From Streptomyces camelliae (GTDB lineage Bacteria; Actinomycetota; Actinomycetes; Streptomycetales; Streptomycetaceae), in contig NZ_CP115300.1 in assembly GCF_027625935.1 (NCBI RefSeq), positions 1-64,000 of the forward strand: DNA of 64,000 nucleotides, given 5' to 3'. The position numbers and the translations under genes are program-made. Of this stretch, positions 10,230 through 19,610 are shown one piece after another. How positions within the stretch are numbered: position 1 is the stretch's first letter; every line of letters starts with the position of its first letter. The notes under the pieces are model-generated. The model had not been told where the DNA came from, ran no database searches, and saw nothing but the letters and a program-made list of their open reading frames with translations.

Positions 10230-11180
10230 CCGGCGACGGCCGATCTTGGCGATGTTCCTGCCGCGGCGGGCTTCGATGCGGGCCCGGTCCTCGGTGATCT
10301 TGGGGGTGGTCTTGCGCTGGATCGCCTCCACCACGGCCCAGCGCACCAGCTTGCTGCCCTGTTTGGTGACGTGCCCGCGACGGACGACGGTGTCGGACTC
10401 GTAGTGCCGCGGGGTCAGCCCCGCCCACGAGCACAGCCGGTCGGCGGAGGCGAAGCGGTGCACGTCGCCGATCTCAGCCACAAGTACGGCCGCCAGGGTC
10501 GTGCCGATGCCGGGCAGCTGCTGGATGGCCCGGTAGCCGGTGTGGTCGCGAAGCCGTTCCGTGATGCGACCGTTGAACACGGCTTCCTCAGCATCGAGTT
10601 CGCCGATCAGCTTGAGTAACGACGCGACGCGTTGGGCATACGGACCGGTCAGCGCGGTCTGCTCCAGTCGGGCTCGGCCGTCGATGCCGAACAGGTCGGA
10701 TGCCGGGATCAGTACGCCGGCCTTGGCCAGCACGGCGTGCACCTGGGACTTCAGCCCGGACCGCAGTGCGACGAGCTTGGCCCGGTAGCGAACCAGTTCG
10801 CGCAGCTCACGGACCTGCGGTGGCGCGATCCAGGCTTCCGGCAGCCGCCTCATCCGCAGCAGGTCCGCCAAGTCCGCAGCGTCGCGGATGTCGTTCTTCA
10901 CGCGCCGGTAGGCGAAGCCTTTCACGCCCAGTGGGTGGGCCAGATGGACGCGTGCCCCGGCGGCCTGCAGAACATCGGCTGCCCAGTACCAGCCGTAGGT
11001 GGCTTCCAGGACCACGTCGGGATCGGGCCCGGCCTTCTCGATCTGCAGACCGAGTGCCACCGGGTCGTTGAGGATGCGTACTGCGCTCAGTTGGACACCG
11101 TCGTCGGTCTGACGCACGATCACGGACCGCCTGCGGTGCAGGTCGACACCGATGTACTGGTGTCCGTCGTACTCGCTCAC
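10230..11180 (-). pseudogene. IS110-family transposase, C-terminally truncated
   Basis: The GTG at 11180 is preceded by AAGGAG at 6 bases; a GTG at 11201 is an alternative. The DEDD core is visible: Asp in GVDLHRR, Glu in LEATYGW, and the Asp pair in KNDIRDAADLADLL. The C-terminal transposase_20 domain with QLPGIGTTLAAVLVAEIGD and the serine-containing AGLTPRHYESD region follows. The normal ending after RRGRNIAKI is missing, and the frame runs on through antisense-phase RHS sequence to 9393. The recombinase is therefore probably inactive. Confidence 0.8.
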
Positions 11181-11278
11181 CTGGGGCTCCTTCGCCGTCA
11201 CGAAGTGGGTGACTGGCGTCTACCCGGACCACCCGCGGAGGGCGGGACTTCGCCCCTTCATCGCATCAAGACTTGTGG
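11181..11278 (-). ncRNA. Candidate IS110 bridge RNA / left-end non-coding region
   Basis: About 100 bases upstream of the transposase start hold GC-rich potential hairpins (GGGGCGAAGTCCCGCCC; CCGCCCTCCGCGGGTGG). They are conserved almost base for base in a second, otherwise destroyed IS110 copy at 44084. IS110-group elements are known to encode bridge RNAs in this position. The RNA assignment here is inferred from position and conservation, not from a structure calculation. Confidence 0.35.
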
Positions 11279-11408
11279 ATGGGTTGACTCGGATGTTTTG
11301 GCGTGCTGCTGTTCGGCGGGGGACCACGAGGGAGCCAGTTGCGTCCGAGCCATCGGCACGGCTGTTGCCGCGCGTATGGCTCGCAGGTGGGAGGGCTCTG
11401 GCGGACGC

Positions 11409-11885
11409 CTAGCGCTGATAGGCCGCCGCGATCCGTTCCCGGAACGGGCGGCGGCGTACCGCCTGCGCCACTTCGGTCAGCAGGTCCGCCAGCGGCATGG
11501 AAAGTTCCGCGTCCAGTTCCGCCATCGCAGCCACCGTCGCGTCCCACTCCGCCTGGATCTGCGGCAGCAGGGCGTGGGCCTTGGGGGTGAGCTCGATCAG
11601 ACGGCGGCGGGCGTCTTGCGGGTCGGAGGCATGGGTGACCAGGTCCGCGCGGGCCATCTGGGCCGCCGTCTGACTTGCGGCCGAGTGCGTGACGCCGACT
11701 GCCGCTGCTAGGTCGCGGACCGACAGCGGGCCTTCGGCCAGCAGCGCGCGTACGACCGGGGAGAAGCGGGGTCGGTACTCGAACAGGCCCTGCTCCTGGT
11801 AGACCTTGGCCACGTCCGCGTCGAGCAATTCCAGCACGTGGCGGAGCAGCGTGCCGACAGCGGCCGGATCCGGATGATTTCTCAC
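11409..11885 (-). CDS. MarR-family transcriptional regulator
   Basis: This protein of about 158 residues has a winged-helix domain. The sequence GPLSVRDLAAAVGVTHSAASQTAAQM is the recognition helix region and DPQDARRRLIELT the wing, both typical of MarR. The GTG at 11885 is the best start; a longer frame to 11963 would run into the neighbouring gene. It is divergent from a prolyl aminopeptidase gene with 47 bases between, so it probably controls that gene and itself through the shared promoter. The ligand is unknown. Confidence 0.8.
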   Translation of the reverse strand: MRNHPDPAAVGTLLRHVLELLDADVAKVYQEQGLFEYRPRFSPVVRALLAEGPLSVRDLAAAVGVTHSAASQTAAQMARADLVTHASDPQDARRRLIELTPKAHALLPQIQAEWDATVAAMAELDAELSMPLADLLTEVAQAVRRRPFRERIAAAYQR

Positions 11886-11932
11886 CCCTGCTAATCTAAC
11901 AGCACTGTCACATCTCAGGGAGAGCGTCTCAC
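11886..11932. promoter_or_regulatory. Divergent promoter/operator between marR-like and pip-like genes
   Basis: This 47-base region is A+T-richer than its surroundings. It contains CTAATCTAACAG and the imperfect dyad AACAGCACTGTCA, a plausible MarR binding site. The -10/-35 elements cannot be assigned with confidence. Confidence 0.4.
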
Positions 11933-12910
11933 ATGACCGGGCTCTATCCTTCCGTCGAGCCATACGAGCACGGCATGCTGGACGTCGGCGACGGCAACCG
12001 CGTGTACTGGGAGACCTGCGGAAATCCGGGGGGCAAGCCCGCCCTCGTCCTGCACGGCGGGCCGGGGTCCGGCGCGGGGCCGTTCTGGCGCCAGTTGTTC
12101 GACGCGTCGGCGTACCGCATCGTGCTGTTCGACCAGCGCGGGTGCGGTCGCAGCACCCCAGACGCGGCCGATCCGCAGACCTCGCTCGCCGCCAATACCA
12201 CCCCGCACCTGATAGCCGACATCGAACTTCTGCGCCGGCGCCTCGGCATCGACGCCTGGCTGGTCATTGGCGGCTCCTGGGGCGTGACCCTGGCGCTGGC
12301 CTACGCCGAGCAACACCCCGGACGCGTATCGGAGCTGGTGCTGTTCAGCATCACCAACACCACCCGCCGTGAGGTGGAGTGGGTTACCCGGGACATGGGG
12401 CGGATCTTCCCCGAGGAATGGGAGAGGTTCCGCGATGCCGTACCGGAACCGGAGCGAGACGGCAACCTGGTGGAGGCATACGCCCGGATGCTCGCCGATC
12501 CCGATCCCGCCGTACGGGAGCGCGCGGCTCGGGAATGGTGCCGGTGGGAGGACGTGCACGTGTCCACCCACCGGGGACACCGGCCCGATCCCCGTTACGA
12601 GGACCCGCACTTCCGGATGCGCTTCGCCCGCCTCGTCACGCACTACTGGCGGCACGCCGGTTTTCTGGAGGACGGGGCGTTGCTGCGCGATGCCGGCAAG
12701 CTCACCGGCATCCCCGGCGTGATGGTTCACGGGCGGATGGATATCAGCGGCCCCCCGGACATCGCATGGCACCTGGCCCAGGTGTGGCCGGACGCGGAGC
12801 TTGTGCTGATCGGCGACGAGGGGCACGGGCTGTCGGGGGACGCCACGATCGACGCCATCGTCGCGGCCACGGACCGGTTCGCCGGTCTAGGAAGAGATGG
12901 CCGTCCGTGA
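11933..12910 (+). CDS. pip: Prolyl aminopeptidase (proline iminopeptidase), S33 family
   Basis: This 325-residue alpha/beta hydrolase removes N-terminal proline from peptides in the cytoplasm. Diagnostic features are HGGPGSG (oxyanion region, about residue 41), DQRGCGRSTP, and the nucleophile elbow GGSWGVTLALAY (Ser about 114). The catalytic Asp lies in HGRMDISGP and the His in DEGHG near the C-terminus. Length and order match the family. An AGGGAGAG sequence lies 10 bases before the ATG. Its divergent MarR neighbour is the likely regulator. Confidence 0.88.
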   Translation: MTGLYPSVEPYEHGMLDVGDGNRVYWETCGNPGGKPALVLHGGPGSGAGPFWRQLFDASAYRIVLFDQRGCGRSTPDAADPQTSLAANTTPHLIADIELLRRRLGIDAWLVIGGSWGVTLALAYAEQHPGRVSELVLFSITNTTRREVEWVTRDMGRIFPEEWERFRDAVPEPERDGNLVEAYARMLADPDPAVRERAAREWCRWEDVHVSTHRGHRPDPRYEDPHFRMRFARLVTHYWRHAGFLEDGALLRDAGKLTGIPGVMVHGRMDISGPPDIAWHLAQVWPDAELVLIGDEGHGLSGDATIDAIVAATDRFAGLGRDGRP

Positions 12911-12937
12911 CCTGAGCTCATCGGCTCAGCCCAGAGT

Positions 12938-14236
12938 TCACGCAGCCACGGTCTCTGGTCGTTCGACGAGGTGGCCGTTTTCGAACCGGGCTCCAGCACG
13001 GACGAGAGGAATCAGGTGGGCTCCGGTGATCGCCCGCCAGCGGTCCTGGGCGGACTCGACCAGCTTGAACACCATCGCCAGGGCGGCGGCTGGGCTGCCC
13101 GCACCGCGGGTGACCTTGGTCCGCAGCTTGACCGTTAAGAACGTCGACTCGATGGCCTTGGTGGTGCAGACGACACGGCGGATCTCGGTGTCGAACTGGA
13201 GGAACGGTACGAACTCGGCCCAGGCATTCTCCCAAAGCCGCACGATCGCCGGATACTTGGCGCCCCACTCCTCCTGGAACTCCAGGAACCGGTCTTCCGC
13301 CGCGCTCGCGGTCGGAGCCGTGTAGACGGGCTTGAGTGCGCGGGAGATCTTGTCCCAGTCCTGGCGGCCCGCATAGCGGAACGAGGCCCGGATCAGGTGG
13401 ACGACACAAGTCTGGGTCACCGCCTGGGGCCAGACAGCCGAGATGGAATCGGGCAGGCCCTTGAGCCCGTCACAGACGACCATGCACACGTCCTCGACAC
13501 CGCGGTTCTTGATCTCGGTCAGGACCTGGAGCCAGTACTTGGCGCCCTCGCCGCCGTCGCCGGCCCACAGGCCGAGAATGTCGCGGGTGCCGTCCACCGT
13601 GACCGCCAGGCGACGTAGATGGGCCGGTTCGCCACCTGCCCGTCTCGAACCTTCACGTGCACGCAGTCGATGAAGATCACCGGGTAGACCGGGTCCAGCG
13701 GCCGGTTCTGCCACTCGGCCATCCCGTCCATGACCTTGTCGGTGATGGTCGAGATGGTCTGCTTGGAGACGCTCGCGCCGTAGACCTCGGCCAGGTGGGC
13801 GGAGATGTCACCGTGCGTCAGACCGCGCGCGGAAGCGACAGGACCATCTCGTCGACGCCGGTCAGGCGCCGCTGGCGCTTCTTGACGATCTGCGGTTCGA
13901 AGCTGCCGTCGCGGTCACGCGGCACCGTGATCTGAACCGGACCTACGTCGGTCAGCACGGTCTTGGGCCGGGTCCCGTTGCGGCTATTGCCGCTGCCGGC
14001 ACCGGCCGGATCGTGCTTCTCGTAGCCGAGATGGTCCGTGATCTCGCTTCGAGGGCGGACTCCAGCACACGCTTGGTCAGCTGCTGCAGCAGCCCGCCCT
14101 CACCAGTCAGCTGCAGGCCGCTCGCGCGGGCCCGGTCGACCAACTGCCCGATCAACTGCTCGTCCAGCACATCCGCCAGCAACTCGGCCGGCCGGACCTC
14201 TTCAACCGCCTCAGCAGAGGCAGTCACGTCGCTCAT
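12938..14236 (-). pseudogene. IS256-family transposase with three single-base frameshifts
   Basis: Three frames together give a near full-length IS256 transposase. The N-terminus (MSDVTASAEAVEE...) runs 14236 to about 14045. A middle part encodes HLGYEKHDPAGAGSGNSRNG and the region up to VDEMVLSL. A third part from about 13840 contains HGDISAHLAEVYGASVSKQT and VIFIDCVHVKVRDG, and the last part (VTVDGTRDILGLWAGDGGEG to the end) follows a shift near 13614. Each shift (about 14047, 13845, 13614) fits the loss of one base. The DDE residues (FIDC, VCDGLKGLP, the E near TTKAIEST) remain, but no continuous protein can be made. Confidence 0.85.
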
Positions 14237-14307
14237 CAGGTGCTACTTCCATGATCGGGAATTACACCGAAGACCGTACAGACCCTAAAGGGACGAAAGA
14301 TCAAGGT

Positions 14308-14647
14308 ATGACGTTCATCGACGATGTCCTGCAGGGGCGGGCCACCATTGACGATTTCGACTCCTACGGCGAGGCATGGCACAACGCAGAGGAGGATCTC
14401 GGAGAGTTCCACGACTATGTGGGACTGCTGTGGCCCGAGTACGCGCTGTGGGCAACGGACCACGATCGGATCAGTGGCGATGACGTACTCGAATACGTGA
14501 TCGAGGCTCGGCGGCGCAAGGTCGGGTTCCTCGACTATCTGGCGATCCGTCAAGGATCGGGATGCCAAGGCCGCCGAGATCTACCGCCTCTCTGGCTGGT
14601 GGGCCAAGGAATGGGAAGCAGTCTCCCAGCAATACAGGGGGGACTGA
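14308..14647 (+). pseudogene. Small acidic hypothetical protein, frameshifted
   Basis: The ATG at 14308 has AAGG just upstream. The first 80 or so residues (MTFIDDVLQGRATIDDFDSYGEAWH...) read well, then one extra base near 14553 shifts the frame. In the next frame the natural ending continues (DRDAKAAEIYRLSGWW ... QQYRGD) to a TGA at 14645-14647. I do not recognise the family; small acidic helical proteins of this kind are common near toxin and IS loci in streptomycetes. Confidence 0.6.
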
Positions 14648-14827
14648 GCTTTTTGAGCACGGCCACTGATCGGTGAACGAGCCGCTGGCTGCAATGCTCC
14701 TGTGCCGGGGGTAAAGGGGGCGAAGCCTCAACCCGCCGGCACAGGAGCCCACACACCTGCCGGGCACGTGGTCCGCTTTTGGGAGGGCACCTCACTGAGC
14801 GTTCTGGTTGACGGGCAGGTGAGACCG

Positions 14828-15376
14828 TCAGTCACCGGGCCGCGGCCGGTCGACGCGGTAGAGGTAGTGGGTCCGGTCATCGACCGGGTTGTCCGGCTCC
14901 AGGTTTCCGACCCCGACCCGGCGCAGCCCAGCCCGCTCAAGCGCCCGCCATGAAGCGCGATTGGCTGCCACCACCGGGACCAGAACGCACGAGGCGGCCG
15001 GGTGTTCGGCCCAGGTTCGCACGATGACGGAGCGGATCATCGCCGTCCCGATGCCCTGACCGGTCTGACAGGGATCGCCGATCAGATAGTCGATAGTCAT
15101 CGCGCCGTCAGGTACAGGCACGATGGCCGCCAGCTCGGCCAGGTACTCGGGGTAGTCCCGCAGGCGTGAACGTTGTACCAGACCGACCGGAAGGCCTCCG
15201 AGGAAGGCAAGGAGGTCCTCCGAGGGCTCCACACCCCGGGCAGCGGGGTCGAAGTCGCGCGCCACCGCCTCCGCCGTGGTCTCGTGATTCCACCAACGCT
15301 TCACGTGGGGCTGCTGCAGCCACGTCCGCAGCAGCGGGAAGTCCTGCTCGTCGATCCGACGCCACGTGATCACCAT
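14828..15376 (-). CDS. GNAT-family N-acetyltransferase (AAC(6')-like)
   Basis: This 182-residue protein begins MVITWRRIDEQDFPLLRTWL and contains the acetyl-CoA loop GQGIGTAMIRSVI, followed by ASCVLVPVVAANRASWRALERAGL, the standard GNAT C-terminal half. The arrangement resembles aminoglycoside 6'-N-acetyltransferases and their many uncharacterised relatives; resistance activity cannot be claimed from sequence alone. The ATG at 15376 was preferred over a longer frame because the family starts here. Confidence 0.75.
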   Translation of the reverse strand: MVITWRRIDEQDFPLLRTWLQQPHVKRWWNHETTAEAVARDFDPAARGVEPSEDLLAFLGGLPVGLVQRSRLRDYPEYLAELAAIVPVPDGAMTIDYLIGDPCQTGQGIGTAMIRSVIVRTWAEHPAASCVLVPVVAANRASWRALERAGLRRVGVGNLEPDNPVDDRTHYLYRVDRPRPGD

Positions 15377-15655
15377 CTGAACGCTCCCGGAATACTCCGC
15401 CGCGCCTGCGCACGCTCCCTCAGAGGCTACGTGCGGTGCGGGCAAGCCCCAAGAACCCTGCTGACCCAAGCGCTTCATCCGCCATGTGGAGTGCTCAGTC
15501 ACAGCCCTGATCCATCCGCTGGAAGGATCAGGGCCCGCTCGCTCATCTCCCGGCCGGTTCCAGGGCCTCGTGGGGCCGGCCGGTCAGCTTCGCATCTGCT
15601 GCGCGCTGGTAAGCGCCTTGTCGATGGAGGCCAAGAGCTTGTCGACCGCTCGGGT

Positions 15656-16141
15656 CTACTGCTGGACGCGGACGCCGTACTCGCCGATCGCCGTACTGTT
15701 GTCGACGGGCAAGGCGATGAGGTTCGAGATGTCCTGGACGGCGTCGGCGACGAGGACCGACAGGGGCGCGGGGAACTGCGCGCCGTGGCTCTCCAGGTGG
15801 GAGGCGAGCCGCGTGATCTCCCGGAAGTGGTCGCCGTTCGCCGGGCAGGCCAGTGCGTGGATGCGGCGGGCCTCAACGTCGGCGGCACGCAGCTGGGCGA
15901 TGAGCGCATTGAGGTCGTGGTTGCCGACGTCGGCCGTGCGGTCTCGGGTGCGGTGCGTGTCGAGGATGATCCAGCCGATGACGGCCAGCACGACGGTCAC
16001 CAGCAGCCCGGCCACGGTCAGCACGACGGTCGTGGTGGAACTGGCCCCGGTCGCCATGGTCGTGCTGGTCTTCGCCACCTTGTCCGACGCGAGGGCGTAC
16101 TGGTCCAGAGTGTGCATCGCACGGGTGAGGGCGCCGCTCAT
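15656..16141 (-). CDS. Hypothetical single-span membrane protein
   Basis: This 161-residue protein is preceded by a good ribosome binding site (AAGGAGA, 9 bases before ATG 16141). A hydrophobic segment at about residues 38-60 (TVVLTVAGLLVTVVLAVIGWIIL) is followed by a charged helical domain. I do not recognise a family. The reading frame is intact, in contrast to several neighbours. Confidence 0.6.
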   Translation of the reverse strand: MSGALTRAMHTLDQYALASDKVAKTSTTMATGASSTTTVVLTVAGLLVTVVLAVIGWIILDTHRTRDRTADVGNHDLNALIAQLRAADVEARRIHALACPANGDHFREITRLASHLESHGAQFPAPLSVLVADAVQDISNLIALPVDNSTAIGEYGVRVQQ

Positions 16142-16218
16142 GGGTGCGTTCTCCTTCAGCGTGGCGACGCCCGCCTCCGGGGGTCCGGGGGCGGGCGTTG
16201 TTCGCCGGTCTCGTCTTG

Positions 16219-16473
16219 TTAGTGGTGCGTGTACTCGCTTCCGTTAGGTCGGGCAGGCATGTGACTGGAGGTGGTGAAGACGCTCGTGACGGTTATGGCG
16301 CCGAAGGTGCATCCAAGGATGATCTGGTTCCAGAACAGGGCGAGAACAGCTCCGAACGTGTTGAGAGCTCCTATGACCACGGCATGCTGTGGCGGGCATC
16401 GTGTGACCTGTGCCACGACTCTGGCGGTTCTTGAGACATAAACGCCCCCACCCGCCCCGTTGGCGCAGGTCAT
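16219..16473 (-). CDS. Small hydrophobic hypothetical protein
   Basis: This is an 84-residue frame with a hydrophobic stretch (HAVVIGALNTFGAVLALFWNQIILG) on the same strand as, and upstream of, the preceding membrane protein gene. The ribosome binding site is weak and the family is unknown. It may be real or chance. Confidence 0.3.
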   Translation of the reverse strand: MTCANGAGGGVYVSRTARVVAQVTRCPPQHAVVIGALNTFGAVLALFWNQIILGCTFGAITVTSVFTTSSHMPARPNGSEYTHH

Positions 16474-16571
16474 GCCCTATCCGGTCAGGACGTCACGCTG
16501 TGTATCTGCCACTTGGGCGACTTTCGGCTCCCACGTGGTGTCCTCCATGGTGGCGGCTTGGTTGGCTGGCC

Positions 16572-16736
16572 ATGACCAACGAACACGCGCCCCGCCCTCG
16601 TGGAACGGTCCTGCAGATCCAGCCGGGCGAATCCGTCGAGGACTTCATCACGCGGATCGCGGAAACTGCGCCCGAGCCGTCGCCCCACCTCATGGACCGT
16701 ATCCACGCGCTGCTTTCTCCCGGCGCAAACGGATGA
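16572..16736 (+). CDS. Small hypothetical protein
   Basis: This 54-residue product reads MTNEHAPRPRGTVLQI, then GESVEDFITRIAETAP and SPHLMDRIHALLSP. The pattern (Arg-Gly-rich start, amphipathic helix, short leucine-rich end) resembles small streptomycete proteins often found near integrase and conjugation genes. That is recollection of a family type, not a search result. Confidence 0.45.
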   Translation: MTNEHAPRPRGTVLQIQPGESVEDFITRIAETAPEPSPHLMDRIHALLSPGANG

Positions 16737-16848
16737 CTGTGCGAGCCTATCGAGTACCGTGCCCTGCGGGCCCCGACAGAGCGTATTCGCTGGCCATACG
16801 GAGCAGTACAGCGGACGGAGCGTTGCGTCCTCCGGGCAGGGTGGAGGA

Positions 16849-17537
16849 ATGGAAGATGCTGCGAAGAGGCCGGTGAAGTCTCGCCGGAGGCGAAGATTCG
16901 AGGCTGTACACAAATGGTCTGCTACGGCTGCCGCTGTCGTTGCGCTCGCCATTTCGCTGTATAACTTCTTCGAGCTGCAACGGTCACCCAACGTTGATGT
17001 GACGCTTCCTCATCTCATTCGTCTTGAAAAGTGGGCCATGGCGTGCGGTTGTATGTGCAGCCGACAGTGGCCACCAGATTCAAGAGTGAGAAAGTGGAAG
17101 TGATCCATGACGCGCGTCTAAGGCTCATCCCTACTGGCTCTATCTCCTCTTTGAAGAGACCCTTCTTCTATTGGAGGCAGAGTGTCGAGTGGAAGTACGA
17201 CCCTTCTACGGACACAGTAAATAATCACTGGAGCAGCGATCCGGCACCGTTCATTGTCAGCCAGGACAAACCTCAGCAGCCAGCATTCGAGTTTCGGGCC
17301 CAAAGCTGGATGTATCAGGCAGGTCAGTACGATGGATCCCTTGAGTTGCGCCGTTCAGGGGATCACCCTTCCTTGATCAAGAGGTTCTGCCTAATCATTT
17401 CCGAGTCGGCTGTCAACGAACTGAAGAATCCGCAGCCGTCGAATCTGACGATTCGCTTCTTCCGTAATGACCTGCCTCAGTTCGCCTCCTCCGCCTCTTC
17501 GGGCTGTTACCGACGAGATACGGACACGGAGGATTAA
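16849..17537 (+). pseudogene. Membrane-anchored hypothetical protein, frameshifted
   Basis: The ATG at 16849 follows GGTGGAGGA. A basic N-terminus (KSRRRRRFEAVHKW) and one membrane helix (ATAAAVVALAISLYNFFEL) lead into a soluble domain. Near 17030 the frame shifts by one base. The domain continues as GHGVRLYVQPTVATRFKSEK to a proper stop at 17537. The lower G+C (AGA, AAG and ATA-type codons) stands out from the flanking genes and suggests recent acquisition. The function is unknown. Confidence 0.6.
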
Positions 17538-17559
17538 CTGATCGTTTCAGAATGACTTT

Positions 17560-17935
17560 CGAGGGCGTCGGAGGCGTCGAAGACCGGGCAGACCGGCGAG
17601 CCGGGATGCGACGGCGAACCGGGCACAGGCGGTCAGTCCGGCGGCACGGTCGCCGACGTCCCCAAGGCGGCAGGCGATACCCGTGGCAAGGGCGGCTGCG
17701 GCGGCCGGGCAGCGGACTTCACCGAGTCATCGGCAACCGACCTCACGCCTCCGGACAGCGTGGGCTACGGAGGTGCCGGCGGAGGCGGCGGCTGGGGCGG
17801 CTGCGGGGCAGACGGCGACACCAACCAGAGGGGCCACGACAACTACCCGTGCAACGGCAGCCGGGGAGGGCTCGCCCGTGACGGAGGCAAGGGCGGCGAC
17901 GGCTACGTCCTCATCACCTTCCCCCCCGTACATAA
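17560..17935 (+). pseudogene. Glycine-rich protein C-terminal remnant
   Basis: One frame gives GEPGCDGEPGTGGQSGG and then GYGGAGGGGGWGGC followed by RDGGKGGDGYVLITF. This matches the C-terminal end of glycine-rich surface-type proteins, which typically finish with GGDGYVLI(T/S). There is no start, the frame runs on past the expected end, and a C7 run at 17923 may have shifted it. It is probably a relic. Confidence 0.4.
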
Positions 17936-17983
17936 CACCCTCTGCATGGTGCGGGTTGTGGTGTCGGGGGATGGGGGTTGCGG

Positions 17984-18796
17984 TCAGGCGGGTAGCTGGT
18001 TCAGCTTGCGGATCTGGCGGTCGAAGGCACGAGCGGGGACGAGGCGGCGCAGGGTGCTGACGCGCCCGGCGGTGGGTCCGGCGGGGTAGCGCAGCTTCGG
18101 CTTCGGGTCAGTCGCCGCGGCGACGATCGCCTTGGCGACGGTGGCAGGATCGTCGCCGTCCTTCATCGCCGCGGCCATCACGCGCTCGAAGACCTGCCGC
18201 TGCTGCTCGTAGACCGGCAGGGGCGTGGCGGGTTTCGGGGAGTTGGCCTCGAACGCGGTCCTGGTCACGGCGGGCTCGACGAGCAGTACGCGGACGCCGT
18301 GCTGGCGGACCTCGTGGTCCATGGACTCGGAGTAGCCCTCGACGGCGTGCTTGGACGCGGCATAGGCGGCCATGTAGGGCGCGGGGACGAACCCGAGGAC
18401 GGACGAGATGTTGATGATCCGGCCGCTGCCCTGGGCGCGCATGTGCGGCAGGACGGCCCTGGTCATGCGGATCAGTCCGAAGACATTGACGTCGAACAGC
18501 TGTTGGTCCTGGCTGAGGGAGCGTTCCTCCCCGGCGCCTGCAGAGCCGATGCCGGCGTTGTTGACCAGGACGTCGATCCGTCCGAACTTCTCGATCACGC
18601 GGTCGACCAGGCTGGTGACCGAGGTGTCGCTGGCCACGTCGAGGTCGAGGAACGTCACGCCCTCGCGGCGATCCCCTGAGGCTCGGCGGCTCGTGCCGAC
18701 GACCTCGAATCCCGCATCGACGAGCGCGAAGGCGGCTGCCTTGCCGATGCCTGACGATGCTCCGGTCACGAGTGCTACCGGCCGGTTGGTGGTCAT
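17984..18796 (-). CDS. Short-chain dehydrogenase/reductase
   Basis: This 270-residue classical SDR carries the cofactor motif TGASSGIGKAAA (about residues 11-22), NNAGIG and the catalytic triad Ser (NISSVLG) with Tyr-x3-Lys (YAASK). An Asp in the LDLDV segment suggests ordinary nucleotide binding; the coenzyme preference cannot be fixed by eye. The ATG at 18796 has GGGGAGG at 7-8 bases, better than the ATG at 18811. It is divergent from a TetR gene and shares a palindromic operator, so it is likely induced by the TetR ligand. Confidence 0.85.
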   Translation of the reverse strand: MTTNRPVALVTGASSGIGKAAAFALVDAGFEVVGTSRRASGDRREGVTFLDLDVASDTSVTSLVDRVIEKFGRIDVLVNNAGIGSAGAGEERSLSQDQQLFDVNVFGLIRMTRAVLPHMRAQGSGRIINISSVLGFVPAPYMAAYAASKHAVEGYSESMDHEVRQHGVRVLLVEPAVTRTAFEANSPKPATPLPVYEQQRQVFERVMAAAMKDGDDPATVAKAIVAAATDPKPKLRYPAGPTAGRVSTLRRLVPARAFDRQIRKLNQLPA

Positions 18797-18813
18797 GATG
18801 GGCCTCCCCATTG

Positions 18814-18837
18814 ATTGGATTATGACCGTAATGCAAT
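18814..18837. promoter_or_regulatory. TetR-type operator between SDR and tetR genes
   Basis: The 24-base dyad has arms ATTGGATTA and TAATGCAAT (8 of 9 positions symmetrical) separated by six bases. It lies in an A+T-rich spot between the divergent SDR and TetR genes, as expected for an autoregulated TetR pair. Confidence 0.6.
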
Positions 18838-18900
18838 TACTCTAGGACGGGAGACGGAGAGCGGCAAGCGGCCTCTCCGCCGAAGCGCGAGGAGGAGCGC

Positions 18901-19512
18901 GTGGCGCGCTACGCGAAAGACCACAAGCAGGCGACGCGGCAGCGGATCATCGAGGCCGCCGGCCGCCGGTTCAAGAAGGACGGCATCGACGGCTCCGGAG
19001 TCTCCACGCTGATGTCGGACGCGGGGCTGACCAACGGCGCCTTCTACGCCCACTTCGCCTCCAAGGAGGACCTCGTCGCGAACGCCGTCGCCGACCAGCT
19101 GGGCGCGCAGAACGCGAGCCTCGAAGCACTCGCGCCCGGCCGCGCCGGGCTCGAACAGTTCGTCCGCGCCTACCTGTCCGCCGAGCACCGTGACGACCCC
19201 GAGAACGGCTGCCCCACGGCCGCTCTCCTCGACGAGATCGGGCGATGCACGGACGCAACCAAGCAGGCGTTCACCAACGGGCTGCTGACCGTCATCGACG
19301 ACATCGCCGCCCGCCTGGCACCTGAGAGTCCGCCCTCGGCACGCGCGCAGGCGCTCGGCGTCTTCGCCATGATGGTTGGGACGCTCCAACTCGCCCGCGC
19401 CCTGGCCGATCCCAAGCTCGCCGACGACGTCCTCGACCAGGGTGTCCACAACGCCCTCTCGCTGCTGGACGCCGGACCTGTCCGGCAGCGCCGCGTCCGA
19501 CGGCCTTCGTGA
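18901..19512 (+). CDS. TetR-family repressor
   Basis: This 203-residue protein has a GTG start. The N-terminal helix-turn-helix reads TRQRIIEAAGRRF, VSTLMSDAGLTNGAFYAHFASKEDLV. The C-terminal ligand domain resembles those of TetR proteins that control oxidoreductases (TetR_C with DENGCPTAALLDE-like segment). It is divergent from the SDR gene, with a palindrome between them. The gene ends 24 bases before the ISL3 inverted repeat. Confidence 0.85.
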   Translation: MARYAKDHKQATRQRIIEAAGRRFKKDGIDGSGVSTLMSDAGLTNGAFYAHFASKEDLVANAVADQLGAQNASLEALAPGRAGLEQFVRAYLSAEHRDDPENGCPTAALLDEIGRCTDATKQAFTNGLLTVIDDIAARLAPESPPSARAQALGVFAMMVGTLQLARALADPKLADDVLDQGVHNALSLLDAGPVRQRRVRRPS

Positions 19513-19536
19513 GGGCGTGTCGAGGTACAAGGTCAC

Positions 19537-19610
19537 GTGGCCCTGGCAAGATTTCCGTGAAGCCGGGGTGTGCGACCGTGCGCCGGTGACGCTCCGTCAT
19601 GGGTGGCGGC
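19537..19610 (+). repeat. Left terminal inverted repeat of the ISL3 element
   Basis: These 74 bases are identical, inverted, to 21213-21286. They include the transposase stop codon (read on the minus strand). Confidence 0.9.

Larger units (their letters stand above)
10230..11278 (-). mobile_element. IS110-family element, right part truncated
   Basis: This holds the 5' non-coding region (11181-11278) plus most of a transposase gene, which stops matching the family where RHS sequence begins (10225-10245). The 5' non-coding block and first codons recur, nearly identical, at 44084-44264. No inverted repeats are expected for this family and none are seen. Confidence 0.7.

Noticed and set aside
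9393..10230. IS110 transposase extension fused to RHS sequence
   Set aside because: After the junction the frame runs in the wrong phase of the RHS gene and gives His/Arg-rich nonsense; it is not a real fusion protein.
14038..14307. N-terminal extension of the small gene at 14308
   Set aside because: The upstream codons are antisense to the IS256 transposase N-terminus; the ATG at 14308 with AAGG fits better.
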